This document shows, one piece after another, positions 36,960 through 49,258 of a stretch of 64,000 nt of DNA; positions within the stretch are counted from its first letter, which is position 1; every line of letters starts with the position of its first letter. The notes beneath the pieces were generated by a model. It saw only the letters and a program-made list of their open reading frames with translations, did not search any database and was not told where the DNA came from. Source of the DNA: Aquilaria yunnanensis. Lineage: Eukaryota; Streptophyta; Magnoliopsida; Malvales; Thymelaeaceae. Both the position numbers and the translations under genes were made by a program. The stretch covers positions 84,901,001 to 84,965,000 of the forward strand of contig CM077599.1 of NCBI GenBank assembly GCA_039654915.1, read 5' to 3'.

Positions 36960-37975
36960 TGTTGAGAAAATGTTTTAATCGGTCCCTTGGTAAATTTCAT
37001 CTGTCCAGCTCCCATTTTCATGTTTTAATCGATTAAAACAGTTTAATCCCAAGTCTGGAACTTCTACCATTTTTGGGGGTATCCGTTAACAGGTTAAAAA
37101 TGAACTTTAAGCTGTTAATTGAAGCTTTTTAATTGTTTCACAATTTTCTCCCAAATCGATGCCATTTTCAGACATTGTTGAATGTTGAGAAGACGAATTC
37201 ACTGTTTAATCAATTGAACTTGAAGTTTAGTCCGTTAGTTAGAGAAAATCCCGCACAGAGAACAACAGTAACGTTTAGCAGATTTTATGGAGCCTTTTCA
37301 GGATACTCCACCTGTTCTCCAAAAGCTCTCTTACCCTGAAAAGGTACAAATATGTTAAGAAACGCTTTGGGAACTCTTGGTTATTAAAAGAGAGAATTGA
37401 ACATCAGAACTCAAATTAAAATGCTCAAAAGTTTAGACTATTTGCTCATGTAGCATCTAGTGGTTCAATTGTTCTAACAATTTTATAAACACCAAATTGT
37501 TGGGTTCACCTTTGTGAGATAAGGTTGTTTTCTTGTGAGAAAAAAGGTGCTGGTAATATTTCTACTTAGTGATAGGAAAAGCCACCAAAGAATTGTAAAG
37601 CCCTATGTACCTTTAAATTGTTAGTAGAGGAAAAATTTTCCATTGTTGAATTAGAGAAGTGAAGTAGACTCTTTAAAAGAGAGACAAAAAAAAGACCAAT
37701 TATCTATAAATATTATTATGTTTTTCTCACTCTCCTTGCTTGCTTATTGTTTGAGTTATTTGTATTACTTGAAGTTAGATGAAATTGTTGTCCAAGTAAG
37801 TTTTTAAAGTAAAAATTAAGATCCTTGAGATAAATTTTTCTAGTTATAATAGACTTATGTTTATTTGATTTGCTTTAAGGTTTCAAATTTTTATTTTGGT
37901 TAGTTTTCAAAATCCAACCAATTCACCTCTTTTAATTGCACTTGGGACTCATAATTGTTATTAGAAACCCCCCCA
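36960..37975 (+). mobile_element. Decayed Ty1/copia-type LTR and primer site
   Basis: The text around 37905-37970 ('ccaaccaattcacctctttt', then 'gactcataattgttattaga') follows the pattern found at the 3' end of many plant copia LTRs. There, 'ccaattcaccccc...' leads into a primer-binding site TGGTATCAGAGC for initiator tRNA-Met. Here the site would read TGTTATTAGAAA (8 of 12). 'aatcgattaaaacagtttaa' near 37030 also fits such LTRs. The 5' boundary is uncertain and no coding region follows. Confidence 0.35.
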
Positions 37976-40549
37976 ACACACTTTATGTAATTAGTGCAAA
38001 TTTATCTATATCTTAATTATTGAAAGTTTATTAAAAAAATTTATTAATTAAATAAATAACATTTAATAATATATTTCAAAATTAAAATTTTTTAATAAAT
38101 TTATCAAAAAAAAATAGGAGTAAACATAAAAAAAATAAAGGAAAAGAAAATACACACCATAGATATACAAAAAGCACAAGTTAATATTAAATATACCATT
38201 AGTTTTTATTTGAAATAAAATATATAGTACTATATAGTCCCTGACCTTTAATTTATGCTTCCCTTTTTCATTCTTAGCCTATTAATATTTTCTTTTGGTT
38301 CTAAACTTTTTAAAACTAACTACATATTAGTCCCCGAATGGATGAAATCTATTAACTCAAAGTAACTATGTCTAGGAGAATACGTGGAACCCGGTCAACT
38401 TACAAAACCATAAATCGAACCGCAATAAATAGAATGGCATGCAATTTTATGTGGTTCTGGTTACAGTTCGGGTTTATAAATCTTAAAATCGAATATCATA
38501 CAATGTAGTTGCCGTTTTTTATTGTCATAACCGGTAAACAACCATACTGGCCATACATGTGAGGTCCAATCCAATATAAACTAAAGTTATGTATCTAATT
38601 GACTAATTCTCTCTCCCTTTTGTTCTTTTTGCTATCATTTAGAACTGATTTCCTAAACCCAAAATTAAAGTTCAATACTCTATAAAGAAAGGCCCAATCC
38701 ATTATCCATCATGCTCCTATAGTGCCCAACCGGGCTTACTGAATCAGCCTACTGTATATTGTTTCTCCTGCTTCCTTAGGCTGCAGCATTGCTGACTTTC
38801 TGTTGTGCATTATATGTGAAATGATATCATCATCAGACAAGACGAGAGAGATTGGAAAGTGAAGAGAAACGACTTTGTGTGCTTTAGGAAATGATCATTG
38901 GTGCGAAATGACTCTATTCACGTTCAGGACCAGGGTTGTTCATGGGACGGCAGACACTACTAGCTAATTTTGTTTCAATTGTTGAATAGGTAAGAAATTT
39001 TTTTTTAATATTTTTTAAGGGTTCTCTCTTAAGATGCAAATAATTTCTTATTCAAGTACAGCAAATAAACTAGCTAATTCTCTTTAAAACTTAAAATGGA
39101 AGAAATTGTGAAAGGGTTTCTTATTTGTGTTTTAATGATGCAAAACAGACAATGAGTTTCTTATGTGTGTAGGATTTAGGATGATAAAGTTTATTTATTT
39201 GAGATTTTTATTTCTTATGTGTGTTGATTTTATGAACTAGATTGTATTTTTATTTTTTTTGTTTATTTTATGTGCTTATATTAATTATTTTGATTTAATA
39301 TGATTTATTTGTGATGTGAAAAAACCACAACCAAACCGCATTTACGTGGGGTGAATTTTTTCGGATTTGTATACAAAGTGATGTAGTTATAGTTTTTAAA
39401 TTGTGAAATCATTTACTATACGGTGTGGTTACGAGTTTGGCTCTAAATAGGATTAACTCGCACCATGAACACCTCTAACTATGTCTATATAACATCAATT
39501 TTCTAAAATTATTTTTAATTGCATGATATTTCTCTCTTAGAAATTTGAACTAGGAAATAATTTTTTACAATTAAATAAACTAATCTATTATCAATTTTTT
39601 TTCCATATATGAAATAGTTATTTTGCAATGTATGCACTTATTATGTAACAACTTTTGGTTGGGTTAACAAATTAAACCAATTGAGAAAAATTAAAATGTT
39701 TTAAATTATTTCCGAATGGAGGATAACATAAAAAAGTTTAGGATTAAATTTAGCTCACATAAATTATGTATATTGAAGAAAATTGATTTTTTCAATAATT
39801 TTATTATAAATTTTAATAATATATTTCATCTAAGTTAAGAAGTAAACAAATTGAAGATTATATTTAGGGTAATTTTCATGGGGGGACCTTATATCTAATT
39901 TTATTTTTTTGGTTTCATCTTGAATGTATGTACTAATTAAATAGATAAATAAAATAATTATCCACAAATGTAATTTTAAATGTTAATAAAAATATTTCAT
40001 TAAGGTTAAAGGGTTGTGAAATTGATAAATATTGTGCTTAAGGTCTTGTTTAATAATAATAAGAAATAAAGAAGAAATTTGTTGCAAAATTAAACTTAAT
40101 ACCTCAATGATGGATAAAAGTGTAATTTGGTAGTTTAATGGAAATAAAGCTAGTATCTAATATTTAAAAAAGATGATTTTCGAACAGGCAAATGTGTTAG
40201 GCTGTTGGATAGTGGGGATGGTCTTGTATTGGCAAATTCAAATTGTAATAGATTAAAATGAGATATCAAATAAAAAAGAATTGAAAGATTGAGGTGCTTA
40301 GAAGAATTTAGCCATTGCCCTAAAATAGTTAAATTACAACAATAGGTTTATGTAAAGTATTACAATATATTAAGTTTTAATGACTAAAAGATCATTTAGC
40401 ATTTGTATACTTTCATACTTTTTATAATATAATATAATATAAGATATGCGTATGTATATTTGACATTGGGAAAGACTAATGGGTACCGAAGCGTACTGCC
40501 AATAATGATTTTAATTATCTCTAAACCTCTCATGGCACAGTGTTCATAG
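37976..40549. other. Intergenic, AT-rich; possible hAT ends at 38931 and 39472
   Basis: No gene seen. CAGGGTTGTTCATGG at 38931 and the inverse of a right end near 39472 (TAGAGGTGTTCATGG) look like a pair of hAT termini about 540 bp apart. Their flanking octamers do not match, so I list this as possible only. 'aaccgcaataaatagaatgg' near 38410 and 'aaccaaaccgcatttacgtg' near 39325 may belong to the same family. Confidence 0.3.
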
Positions 40550-41106
40550 GGATAGCAACAAGACGGATTGGGTATAGATACCTCTTTCCTGCTATCTGTG
40601 CCTGCGGTTATTTTAGTACCTGTGACTTCACAAATATCCGTAAATGGGTGAAAAATCTTACCTGTACCCACGACTCGTAGGGTAATCCGTACCCACAGGT
40701 AATATGCAGTTTAAACTGTGTTTTCTTTTATTTCATAAAAATAAAATATGAAAAATACATACAAATTTATTGTCCATATATAATACAACAAAAACATAAA
40801 ATACACAAATCATAACATACATACAACAAAATATTTGATGAAAATTAGTATAAAATATTAGTTAAATATTGGTGTTGCATCTCATTATAATTAATAAGTA
40901 AAAAATTTATACTCACAGATTTCATCAGTAGGCGAGGCGTGTTTGCCTGTGATGGATACCTTATACCCTCCACTCACCTATACTCATTAAACGGTTGTGA
41001 TTTGTCATCCATATCCGTACCTTCTGCATATTTTTATTTATTTACCCGCCCATTATAGGTAGATATTTTGGGAATCATGGATTTCACCCGCCCAATTTTC
41101 ATCCCT
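40550..41106. mobile_element. Non-autonomous hAT-like element, decayed
   Basis: The left end TAGGGATAGCAACAAGACGG and the inverse of the right end CAGGGATGAAAATTGGGCGG are alike, and the interior has repeated 'tacccgcccat' / 'tacccacaggtaa' phrases typical of hAT subterminal regions. Flanking octamers AGTGTTCA and GGCATTCC agree at only 4 of 8, so the boundaries are tentative. Confidence 0.45.
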
Positions 41107-41301
41107 GGGCATTCCAACACTTACCCTTAATTTCATAACAAGCAATTTTGATTATGTTTCTCTAATTAGACACTAACAATTCAGTAATCATTTTTTTTTT
41201 GTTTTTTATTCAAAATTAGTATTATAAAGTATGGGGTTAGAAGGGTTATAATTATAGTAGAAAAATCCAAACTTATTTAAAACCACATATTATGTGAATT
41301 T

Positions 41302-41392
41302 AGGGAGGGAAGCGGCGACTGGAGATTTGAATCCTGGCTGTTGCCGCGGATTAATATTCCACTTGCCAGCCGAACTTGGCTGGTGGACTAGT
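41302..41392 (-). mobile_element. tRNA-derived SINE-like unit
   Basis: On the minus strand, 'ggctggcaagtgg' (box A-like) is followed by 'ccgcggcaacagccag' and then GGATTCAAATCTC (box B-like) before 'cagtcgccgcttccct'. The order fits an RNA polymerase III promoter of a plant SINE. It differs in sequence from the unit at 20950-21045. Confidence 0.45.
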
Positions 41393-42372
41393 AGGCATCT
41401 TCTTTTCATTCCAAGATAATGAACTTGTAGGTTAGTAGGACAAATTAATATTTATTGTTCACACTTCTGCCATGATATATTAACAAAATACACACTAAAC
41501 ATTATTTTAATTTGAGTAATTCCATAATTGATTCCAAAACAAAGACTTGACAATAACCGCTCAGAATGAACTGGATATCTGATGGATTTTGGTTTTGATA
41601 TTATGGAACTATACCAATACCCCTCTATCATGTAATTGGTGTGCATATTTTATGGTATTTAATTAATTTTTTTAGGTATGGGTGACGATTCCCTTACATA
41701 GAGATGATTAGTTTTATGTTCAAGATGATTGTAACGTCATCATTATGTCGAATTACAAATTCATCAAAGTCCATATACGTAAGCAACACCTTGTTGCAAT
41801 GATTTTCTTCTTGACATGATAATCATTTTATCTCATGCAAGAGATCCTCATTCTTACTGTTAAATGAAAGGTTTATAATAATAGATGAGATGAGTAGCAG
41901 GATAAACTGGATAAGAAAATTATAATTAATTTTCCCATTTCCTGGAAATTTTTTAGTAGAAAAAGAAGAACAAGCAGTAGCCTGAGGAATAAATAATACC
42001 ATAACTGATGAGGAATGTGGAAGTTGTATGTAATTTGAATGTGAAGACGATTGAGATGAAAAATACAAATATGTAATATCTCAACGGTTGGAAACTTTTA
42101 TTGGGAGAGCCCCCCAATCCTTAAAGCCATATGCCCCCAAATTTGGGGTCAAATTCAACTCTTGTTTCTTATGTAAGCTAACTTACTTGCATACGACTGG
42201 TCAACGCTGTCAGTTAATGGATTTTTTGTTTGCAAGAGAAGCGAGAGAGCAACTTGCTTCTTCCTCTGCCTCTTCTTGATTCAATTTCAACTAAGCTTCT
42301 GATTTACACATTTCAAAATTTCCAGTTATTGCTTCCTACTTTCGAGTCTTGGATAGTTGGATGTCACATTTG

Positions 42373-42373
<1 letters not shown>

Positions 42374-42408
<35 letters not shown>

Positions 42409-42426
42409 TATTGTTATTATTATTAT
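42374..42426. repeat. (TTA)n microsatellite, interrupted
   Basis: A TTA run is broken by 'ccattattg'. The 300 bases on each side hold short open frames with no recognisable product. Confidence 0.9.
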
Positions 42427-42607
42427 GCATGGGTACTTTTGGACGTGGATCAAGTTATAGGAAGAGCACAACTTGCAATTCGGCTTTGGGCCGCACCGTT
42501 GGCTTTGGGCCCATTAGATAAGCATTTCCATGCAAATGTGAAAGAAGACTTTGACCATGGGAGGGTATATTACATTTTTCAGTCTCCGCACCACAAGTCT
42601 TTACATC

Positions 42608-42667
42608 AATTCACGCCGCTATCAAAACACCTCTAAAGTGAAATCATAATCCATTAAAAAAAAAATT
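42608..42667 (+). repeat. Dispersed 60-bp repeat, copy 1 (copy 2 at 47287-47343)
   Basis: The phrase 'attcacgccgctatcaaaac' with 'aaagtgaaatcataatccat' and a poly-A-like end recurs at 47287 as 'attcatgccgctatcaagca' with 'aaagtgaaatcataatgaat'. The copies are about 85 percent alike and lie 4.7 kb apart in the same orientation. The second copy abuts the truncated 5' edge of the LINE remnant. Confidence 0.6.
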
Positions 42668-43476
42668 GAAACAACTTTTTTAAATTGAACCCTCACACAT
42701 ACTTTGGTCGCTATCAAGTGTGTTAATGGACCATAAAGTTTATGCTGCTGTTCACTGTAATCACCAAAAAGTTTACCTATTGACAAATATATAACCATAT
42801 TTTATAAGGCTTACATTTCAATCATTCCACCATATTCAATCTTTTAAATGTTGAAAATTGTAGGCATATATAACATGTCTGCTTACATGGAACTCTGTTT
42901 TCTGTACGAATTTGGCTTAAATCCTTAAATGTCCATGAATATACCCATCAGGCATCAGCTGATCAATTTTTTCTTTTTTTTTTTTCATTCTCATATACCC
43001 ACCAAACATTCAAAACTATGCCCTTAGGACATTGCCATTGGCCATCTCAATTGAAAATTTGTTGAAACTACGGGCCAAAAATGTAATTTTTCAAAAATTT
43101 AAAAACCCACAAAGGAATTAGTTCACATTTAATAGTTTTAATTTTTCAGTCTTCATAACTACTAAGTACTGCAAACAAATGATGTCTTTATTTTGGATTC
43201 CTTCCTATGTGAATTTCAGATTGAGGAGTAAAAAAAAGATTACACGCCTTTTGTTCACAGTTTTAGAAAGTTTCGATTAAGGCATTCAATAATTTAGTCG
43301 GTTTAAAAGTTTAATGGACAGATGAGCATGAAAGAAAAAACAAAATTGATGTGTAATGCACAGATCGTTACAATTTTGATTGACATTTTGGATCCTACAA
43401 CAAAAGTTTTATTTACAAACTTTTATTTTTTTTATATTCAAAAATATGTTTTACAAGTATACAAAGAAAAATATAT

Positions 43477-43714
43477 TACTTCCTCCGTCCCAAAAGTTTT
43501 GCTCCATTTATTTTTGGCAATTAATTTATAATTTTTTATTTTCAACATTCTAATATATAAATAAAAAATTTTTGTATATAAATGATAATTCAATATATGT
43601 AGTTTTTAAATATATATTTTTAAATTTTTTTCTAACAAACAATAATATAAATAAAATTAAGTCAAAATACAACAAAAAGTTAAATGTATCAAAATTTTTG
43701 AGACGGAGAGAGTA
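43477..43714. mobile_element. Stowaway-like MITE, about 238 bp
   Basis: Left end 'tacttcctccgtcccaaaag' and the inverse of the right end 'tactctctccgtctcaaaaa' are terminal inverted repeats bounded by TA, the Tc1/mariner target. The interior is very AT-rich. Relatives lie near 60368 and 60298, and probable fragments near 28633 and 55119. Confidence 0.75.
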
Positions 43715-44116
43715 GTATTTTAGGTAAGGGAATAAGAATGCTAGCATATTTGTATCCAAAAACAACTGAACTAACTGTAGGACATTTGTTGAGAGGAAAT
43801 GAGTAAATTAAAGCCAAACCCTAAATCTCCTCATAATGTTTCAAACATTTTAATTATTGGCCAAAGTTACGAGAAAACTTTTATAATTTTTTAGTTGAGA
43901 ATAAAATGAGTTGGTCGTATAGAGAGAGAAAAATGAGTGGAAGGCTTGGAATTTTTTTTTTCGGTAAGCAAGATTTCGAGAATTTAGGAAAAATTAGAGT
44001 ACCTTCGATGAGAGATGACGTTGGCCTCCCACCACTCGACTGAGAGCGACTTTCCCATCTCATATAGATGGATGACTAAGATAGATTTATCACGTCTCTT
44101 TCCTGTCGCAATAGGT

Positions 44117-46205
44117 TTTCAAAACAAAATGGACAAAAGGCACAATTTTACTATTAAAGTTTATGGCAGAGAGTAATTTTACTATTAAAATATTTTTTAG
44201 AGAAATTTGTCACTAACAACTTTTAAATGAACATATTTACTATCAATGTCTTGAAATAGAGAAATATTTATTAATAATTATACTATAGACTTATGTTTAA
44301 TTAAACATTCTAATATATATATAATTCCCCTATATATAACCTATAACACAGTAAAAAATTTGACTAATTTGTCTTTGTACCAAAACTCACCATCATCCTA
44401 GAAACCCTACCTCTATTGCTGCTCTTGCCGTTGACGTCGCCGCCTTTGCCTTGAGATCTTGCCGTGATCATCCACTTCCAAATCTCATGACCAATTGCCT
44501 TCAGATCTCGTCCTCATTCGCTGGCCCTCATATTTGGATGGTGTTACCACTTATATCTAGATCTTGCACCATCGATCACCTCCAGATCTTGGCATTGTCG
44601 CTTGCCGGATCGTGCCGATCATGGCTTTCGGGTCGTGTCGCTTTTTGCTTCCGAACCTACAAAATTGTCAAAGACAAATATTGAGAAATGTCTGACCTAG
44701 TGCACAAAGTGTCTACAATAAAATGTAACTATGTCTAATATAGTAAGTGGAAGTGTTTGCAAAGAAATATTAAAATAATTTTTTATAATGTGAAATTAAA
44801 AGCGTATGAAGCTATAAGAATACGTGTCTAATTAAATATTAAAAAATATGTAAAAAAATATGTAAAAGTGTCTGAATCAACTTGTGAACAATTTATTATC
44901 TTTAGAAAATAACTGTTTGAAATAAAAAAAAATGTCTGAAGCTATAAGAATAAGTGTCTAATCGAATATTGAAAAATGTCAAAAAAAAATATGTAAAAGT
45001 GTCTAAACTTTTTTTTTATAATTAATATATGAGGTATATATAAATGTTCAAATTTTATTTTTATTTTTTATTTATTGGGAAGACAAATCCCTCCATAGCC
45101 TCTTCCCCCTCTCATCCCTTTCATCTTTCATCTTTTCTCTGTTGGCCTCATCTCATGGCACGCCTCTCTTTCAATTTTGTTCGCCTCACCCGTCTGCCTT
45201 CTCAACCTCGCCTTATCATTCCCCCCGCCTTGTCGTTCACCTCGCTATGTCGCTCGTCTTGTTGTCATTGGGCCGCCTCGTGTTGGACCGCATTGCCTCA
45301 CCTCCAATCGTGCCACCTCATATCATTGATCATCCACTCGGATCCATATCGTTCATCACCATCAATCATCAGCTCTGCCTCTCAAATGACTGTTGGCTCT
45401 ACTTCTCATTTCCACAGTCTACACCGTAGCCTCGATCTTACTACTAAAGGAGAGTAGAGATGAGAGAGGGTTGGCGTGCAAGAAGAGAAGTGTGGAATAG
45501 AATGGACTTTAGGGTAAGGGGTAGATCTGTAAAATCACCTCCTATGTCTAATTAAACATATGTTCACCATATCTCTTTATGATATTTATCACTGTAGCAA
45601 TTAAAGGTAAGAATATTCCATTATCACAAAGAAAATTCTGTTAGAGTGGAGGTGAGTTGGATATTCCATTGGCCACATCAACTAATATGTAGTATATTTA
45701 CCATCAATATTTTTCAAAACAAGCATATTTGCCATCAAGTTTTTACATTAGTGATGGTGGCAACATCCATGAGAGGCTAAGGCTAGGGCTAAGACTGCTG
45801 CGGTTGTGTGAATGAGTTAAAGGGAAATTGTGGGGGAAGAATTCATTGGTTCACTTCTTTAGCCTTCAATTTCCAACGGGTTAAGGAAGATAAGTTGGAG
45901 ATGGTGGGTTTGGTGTTGGAAATGAAGGATTAAGGTAAAAAAATAGGGGAAAAAAATACAACTTGAATGACTATGCAATAATTTTTCCTTTTTGCCATTT
46001 TCATCTATCCTTTCAAGTTGGCTTCATGTCAACAAAATACTGTTAGTCATTGCTCAATCAGCATATCTTGGCATGTTATTAATAGCAGTGGCAAAAAATG
46101 TCCATTTAAAAAATGTTAGTGAAAAATTTATCTGGAAAAATACTTTAGTGGCAAAATTACTTTCCACCTTATACTTTAATGGCAAAATTGCCTATTTTGA
46201 AAAAA
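44117..46205. mobile_element. Probable Mutator-like element with GC-rich cargo
   Basis: The left arm (44117-44235: 'attttactattaaagtttat', 'tttgtcactaacaactttta') is matched in inverse by the right arm (46088-46205: 'attttgccattaaagtataa', 'ttttcactaacattttttaa') over about 120 bp at roughly 70 percent. No target duplication was found. Between the arms are two C/T-rich, GC-rich blocks (44390-44660 and 45090-45450) with open frames lacking recognisable domains, set in AT-rich DNA. The interior also holds direct repeats of 'atatttaccatcaat', so more than one insertion may be present. Confidence 0.4.
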
Positions 46206-46439
46206 AAATGTAAAAAGCATCAATTTCTTTGTTTAAAGTAGTAATAATCCTAAAGGTATAAAACTTTATGCAAAAGCTTTTGTATACAAATAATGTGATA
46301 AAGGCCCACTGCAGTGTTTCCTAAAAAAAATAATGTGATAAAATGTAATCACAGTAAATTTTATTATTTTTTTAGTACAAAAAAAGAAAAAAAAACAACT
46401 AAGTATGAACAAAGAAGACTTCTTGGTTATCCACTAGTA

Positions 46440-47290
46440 ACCAATGACCAAGCCTTAAAGGAGGGAGGTCATAGAAAGTGACTTGTTGATAGTGAGCGTG
46501 GCGAAGAATAGCCATGAAGTCGGCACAAGAATTCTCTTTCTCATAGTGTAGTGTAATTCATCGACTCCCCAACGGCTCATCAAACCCTCGTAATCCATGA
46601 AAAGTGAGTGCAGAAGGTGATAAACATCAGTGTTGTTTAACAACATGACTAGAGACAAAGAATCCACTTCAACTTCAACCCCAAATAGTAGTATCTGTTG
46701 AATCAACAATAAACCCTGCCAAAGTTTTAGAAGTTCAGCCTACACCACATAAAACTTGTCCCAATGAACAAGAATACATGTGTGCCCATCTCTTAACACT
46801 ATCTTTAATGATGCAACCAGCAAGAATTAACCTATCTTGCCTAAGAAACCCGTTAGACTTTGAATTAAAACAACCTTTAAATAGGGGCACCCACCTCACC
46901 AAAATTGGTTCCTTTTGAAGATGGTTGACCTCGATATTCCACAACTATGCAACCTTTGTAGCTTCTAGTTTTGGCCTACCAAAAATCAAAGAGAACTTTT
47001 TACCTCGTTCCTAAAGACTACATTGTTACTTGCCTTCTAAATTTGCCACAGAACATGGGAAAACAAAGAAGACTAAGGCATGCCCCCATACAGAATTGAT
47101 GGCCTTCCATTTTCCAGCAACCAAACATCCCAAGCAATAAGTAGAAAGACGTTAAAGAACTTCTCACCAGAACAAGTCCCTAGATTGTGAACACTAGCTT
47201 ACACCTCATAAATAAATGATTTAGATTAACCTCGTCATGGCTGCAAATTATACATGAAGGATCAATTATCCTCATCTTAACATATATTCA
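46440..47290 (-). pseudogene. LINE polyprotein 3' end (zf-RVT and RNase H), broken
   Basis: On the minus strand, near 47270-47200, DPSCIICSHDEVNLNHLF followed by MRC gives the C-x2-C-x7-H-x4-C layout of the zf-RVT domain. Further on, VRWVPLFKGCF, RLILAGCIIKDSVKRWAH and GVEVEVDSLSLVMLLNN with SRWGVDELHYTMR follow the RNase H domain at the end of plant non-LTR retrotransposons. Stops break the frame (for example just after 46735). The reverse transcriptase part is absent: the copy is 5'-truncated at 47290, as LINE insertions usually are. Confidence 0.75.
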
Positions 47291-47642
47291 TGCCGCTATC
47301 AAGCACCTCAAAAAGTGAAATCATAATGAATTAAAAAAATATTTAAAGGCATAATTAGCTAAATAATCCCTGTACTATAATGAATCAACCAATCACTATC
47401 ATGAACCTTTTTTAGGGGTATAAATCGAGCCTCAAACTTTAAAGATTGGGACGTTTTGCCCACCTAACTCAGTAACTCAGAAGTTTTCCGTTAGTTATGT
47501 GATGGAATTTTATCTGATTGCATAATTTAAAATTTCAGGTCTCCAATCATACAAAGCAATAACTTTGGGACTTAAATTGTAATTAAAAATAGTCATATAA
47601 ATCTTTTATCTATTTCAATCATTTACACCCAAAACCTAAAAA

Positions 47643-48643
47643 CACCACAAGAGAGATATGTTGGAGATTGAAATTAACAACTAAATTTCAGTCGCTACTT
47701 ACTTAGTCGCTAGTTAGTTGCTAGTGTGTGGGCCAACAAATTCGTACGATTGATTAGCAACTGAATATATTCAGTCACTAGTTAGTCCCTTATAGCAAAT
47801 TTTAGTCGCTAATTTGGTCATTAGTCAGTCATTAATAGCAAATTTCAATCGCTATTTCAGTCACCCATTGTAAATTTAAGTCACTATTTCAGTTGCTTAA
47901 GCAACTAAAACCCTCAACTCCGACCTTCTTCCTTCTTCCTTCTTTTTTCTTCTTCGTTTCTCTCATCATCATCTTCTTCCTTCTTCTTCTTTGTTTTTTT
48001 CATCCTTCTTCTTTGCTTCTCTTCCTCCTCCTTCTTCTCCGTTTCTCTCATCCTTTCATCCTCTCTTTTCTTCTCATCCTCATTCTTTCTTTTCTCATCT
48101 TTCTTTATTTTCTGTTTCTTCTGTTTCTTCCCTTTTTTCATTCTTTGTTTCTTCTCTGTTGTCTTTTGTTTCTTCTCCTTTAGCCTACTAAGCCCGACTA
48201 GCAAACTTGGACAGATCAACCTGATTAGGGGGATGGTCAGCAAGACCACGATACTGATGCCCTCCTCGACTTCAAATTTCTTTAGTTCATTTGTTTTATT
48301 GTTAAATGAAATTTTCTTGTTTTTTATTATTTTTAAATTAATAATTGAACTTTCAGATCATTACAAATCATTATTAAAACTAGTACATTCCATATATATG
48401 TGTGTGTGTGTGTCTAGACACACACACACACACACATATCACCAATAAAAAATTTTCTTTTAAAATAAAATTGGTTGGAGCGACTGAATATTAGTGATTG
48501 AATCCTTTCGGTCACTAGTTTCAGGTGCTACTTAATTGTTAGCAACATAATGACTAAAGATTTTACCACCGACCGTTTTAGTCACTACAAGTGACTAAAA
48601 GCGAATGTTTTGTTAGTCCCTGTCCATCGTTTATGTTATAGTG
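47643..48643. mobile_element. Non-autonomous CACTA-like element
   Basis: The left end CACCACAAGA and the inverse of the right end CACTATAACA resemble CACTA termini, and AAA occurs outside both ends (3 bp, as expected). Both subterminal zones are packed with short motifs of the type 'agtcgctaatt', 'agtcactatttcag' and 'gtcactacaagtgactaaaa', in both orientations, which is characteristic of CACTA elements. The centre is a TTC-rich stretch (47920-48190) and a TG/CA palindrome. No transposase. Confidence 0.5.
48399..48436. repeat. (TG)n - CTAGA - (CA)n palindromic microsatellite
   Basis: A run of about eight TG units is followed by 'tctaga' and then about ten CA units, forming an almost perfect palindrome that could extrude as a cruciform. 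Confidence 0.85.
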
Positions 48644-49258
48644 AAATTATTCTAATTTTCTTCAAAACCCATCTAAAATCTGCACGAGGATCTGAAAGAG
48701 GCCGCAACCACCAGGATCTAAAGCATCAAGGAAGTCCTTCAGTTAGTCAGAACTAGAGCTAGCACCGTCGTCTGGTCAGCCCAAAGAACATAGTGGCGAT
48801 TCTGCTTTTCGGGTTTATTGCCCGACGCTGGCTCATCAGCTTCCTCCTCTTCCCCACTCGAACAAAACCACCGCTTCTAAAAATGGGTTCTTGGAGTGGA
48901 ACGAAGCACTGGTTCTGCCCCCACCACCACTGCCACTGTCAATGACCATCAGTTTCTCTGTCGTTGCTCCAATTTCTGGCGTGAGTTCCATCGTTTCTTC
49001 GATGATAGTTGGCGACATGGAAAGCGTCCGAAAATCGTTCTCCTCTTCTAGTTTCCAATTCACGAGCCCGTCTCATGTTTATTCTTTTGGTAAACCTCCA
49101 ATTTTAACTTTGTCACTGAAGAGGAAGTGTGATTCCATGGATGATGCTGCCCTTCTGTGCGAATCCTCTAGGAGATGCCATTGCTCCAAGAAAAGGTTGG
49201 TTCTTTTTTATTTTTCTCTGTGAAAATTATTCTAATTTTTCCAAAACTCATCTAAAAA
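48641..49258. repeat. 40-bp direct repeats flanking a WRKY gene fragment
   Basis: The bases 48641-48681 ('gtgaaattattctaatttt' then 'caaaacccatctaaaa') recur at 49219-49258 ('gtgaaaattattctaattt' then 'caaaactcatctaaaa') with about four differences. The first copy begins at the right end of the CACTA-like element. The WRKY fragment lies between the copies. Confidence 0.75.
48950..49195 (+). pseudogene. WRKY group IId transcription factor, exon fragment
   Basis: The frame reads SVVAPISGVSSIVSS, then SSSFQFTSPSHVYSFGKPP, then LSLKRKCDSMDDAAL, and ends RCHCSKKR followed by a GT splice donor at 49196. This is the order seen in group IId WRKY factors (WRKY7/11/15/17 type) ahead of the WRKY domain: a Ser-rich spacer, the SLKRKC block and the G-R-C-H-C-S-K-K-R zinc-cluster. 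In such genes an intron follows at about this point. The WRKYGQK domain and zinc finger are absent downstream. Upstream (48690-48880) weak similarity with stops (DLKEAATTRI, SIKEVLQLV) may be the N-terminal part. It has no promoter or start that I can support. It is a gene relic, not a working factor. Confidence 0.7.
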
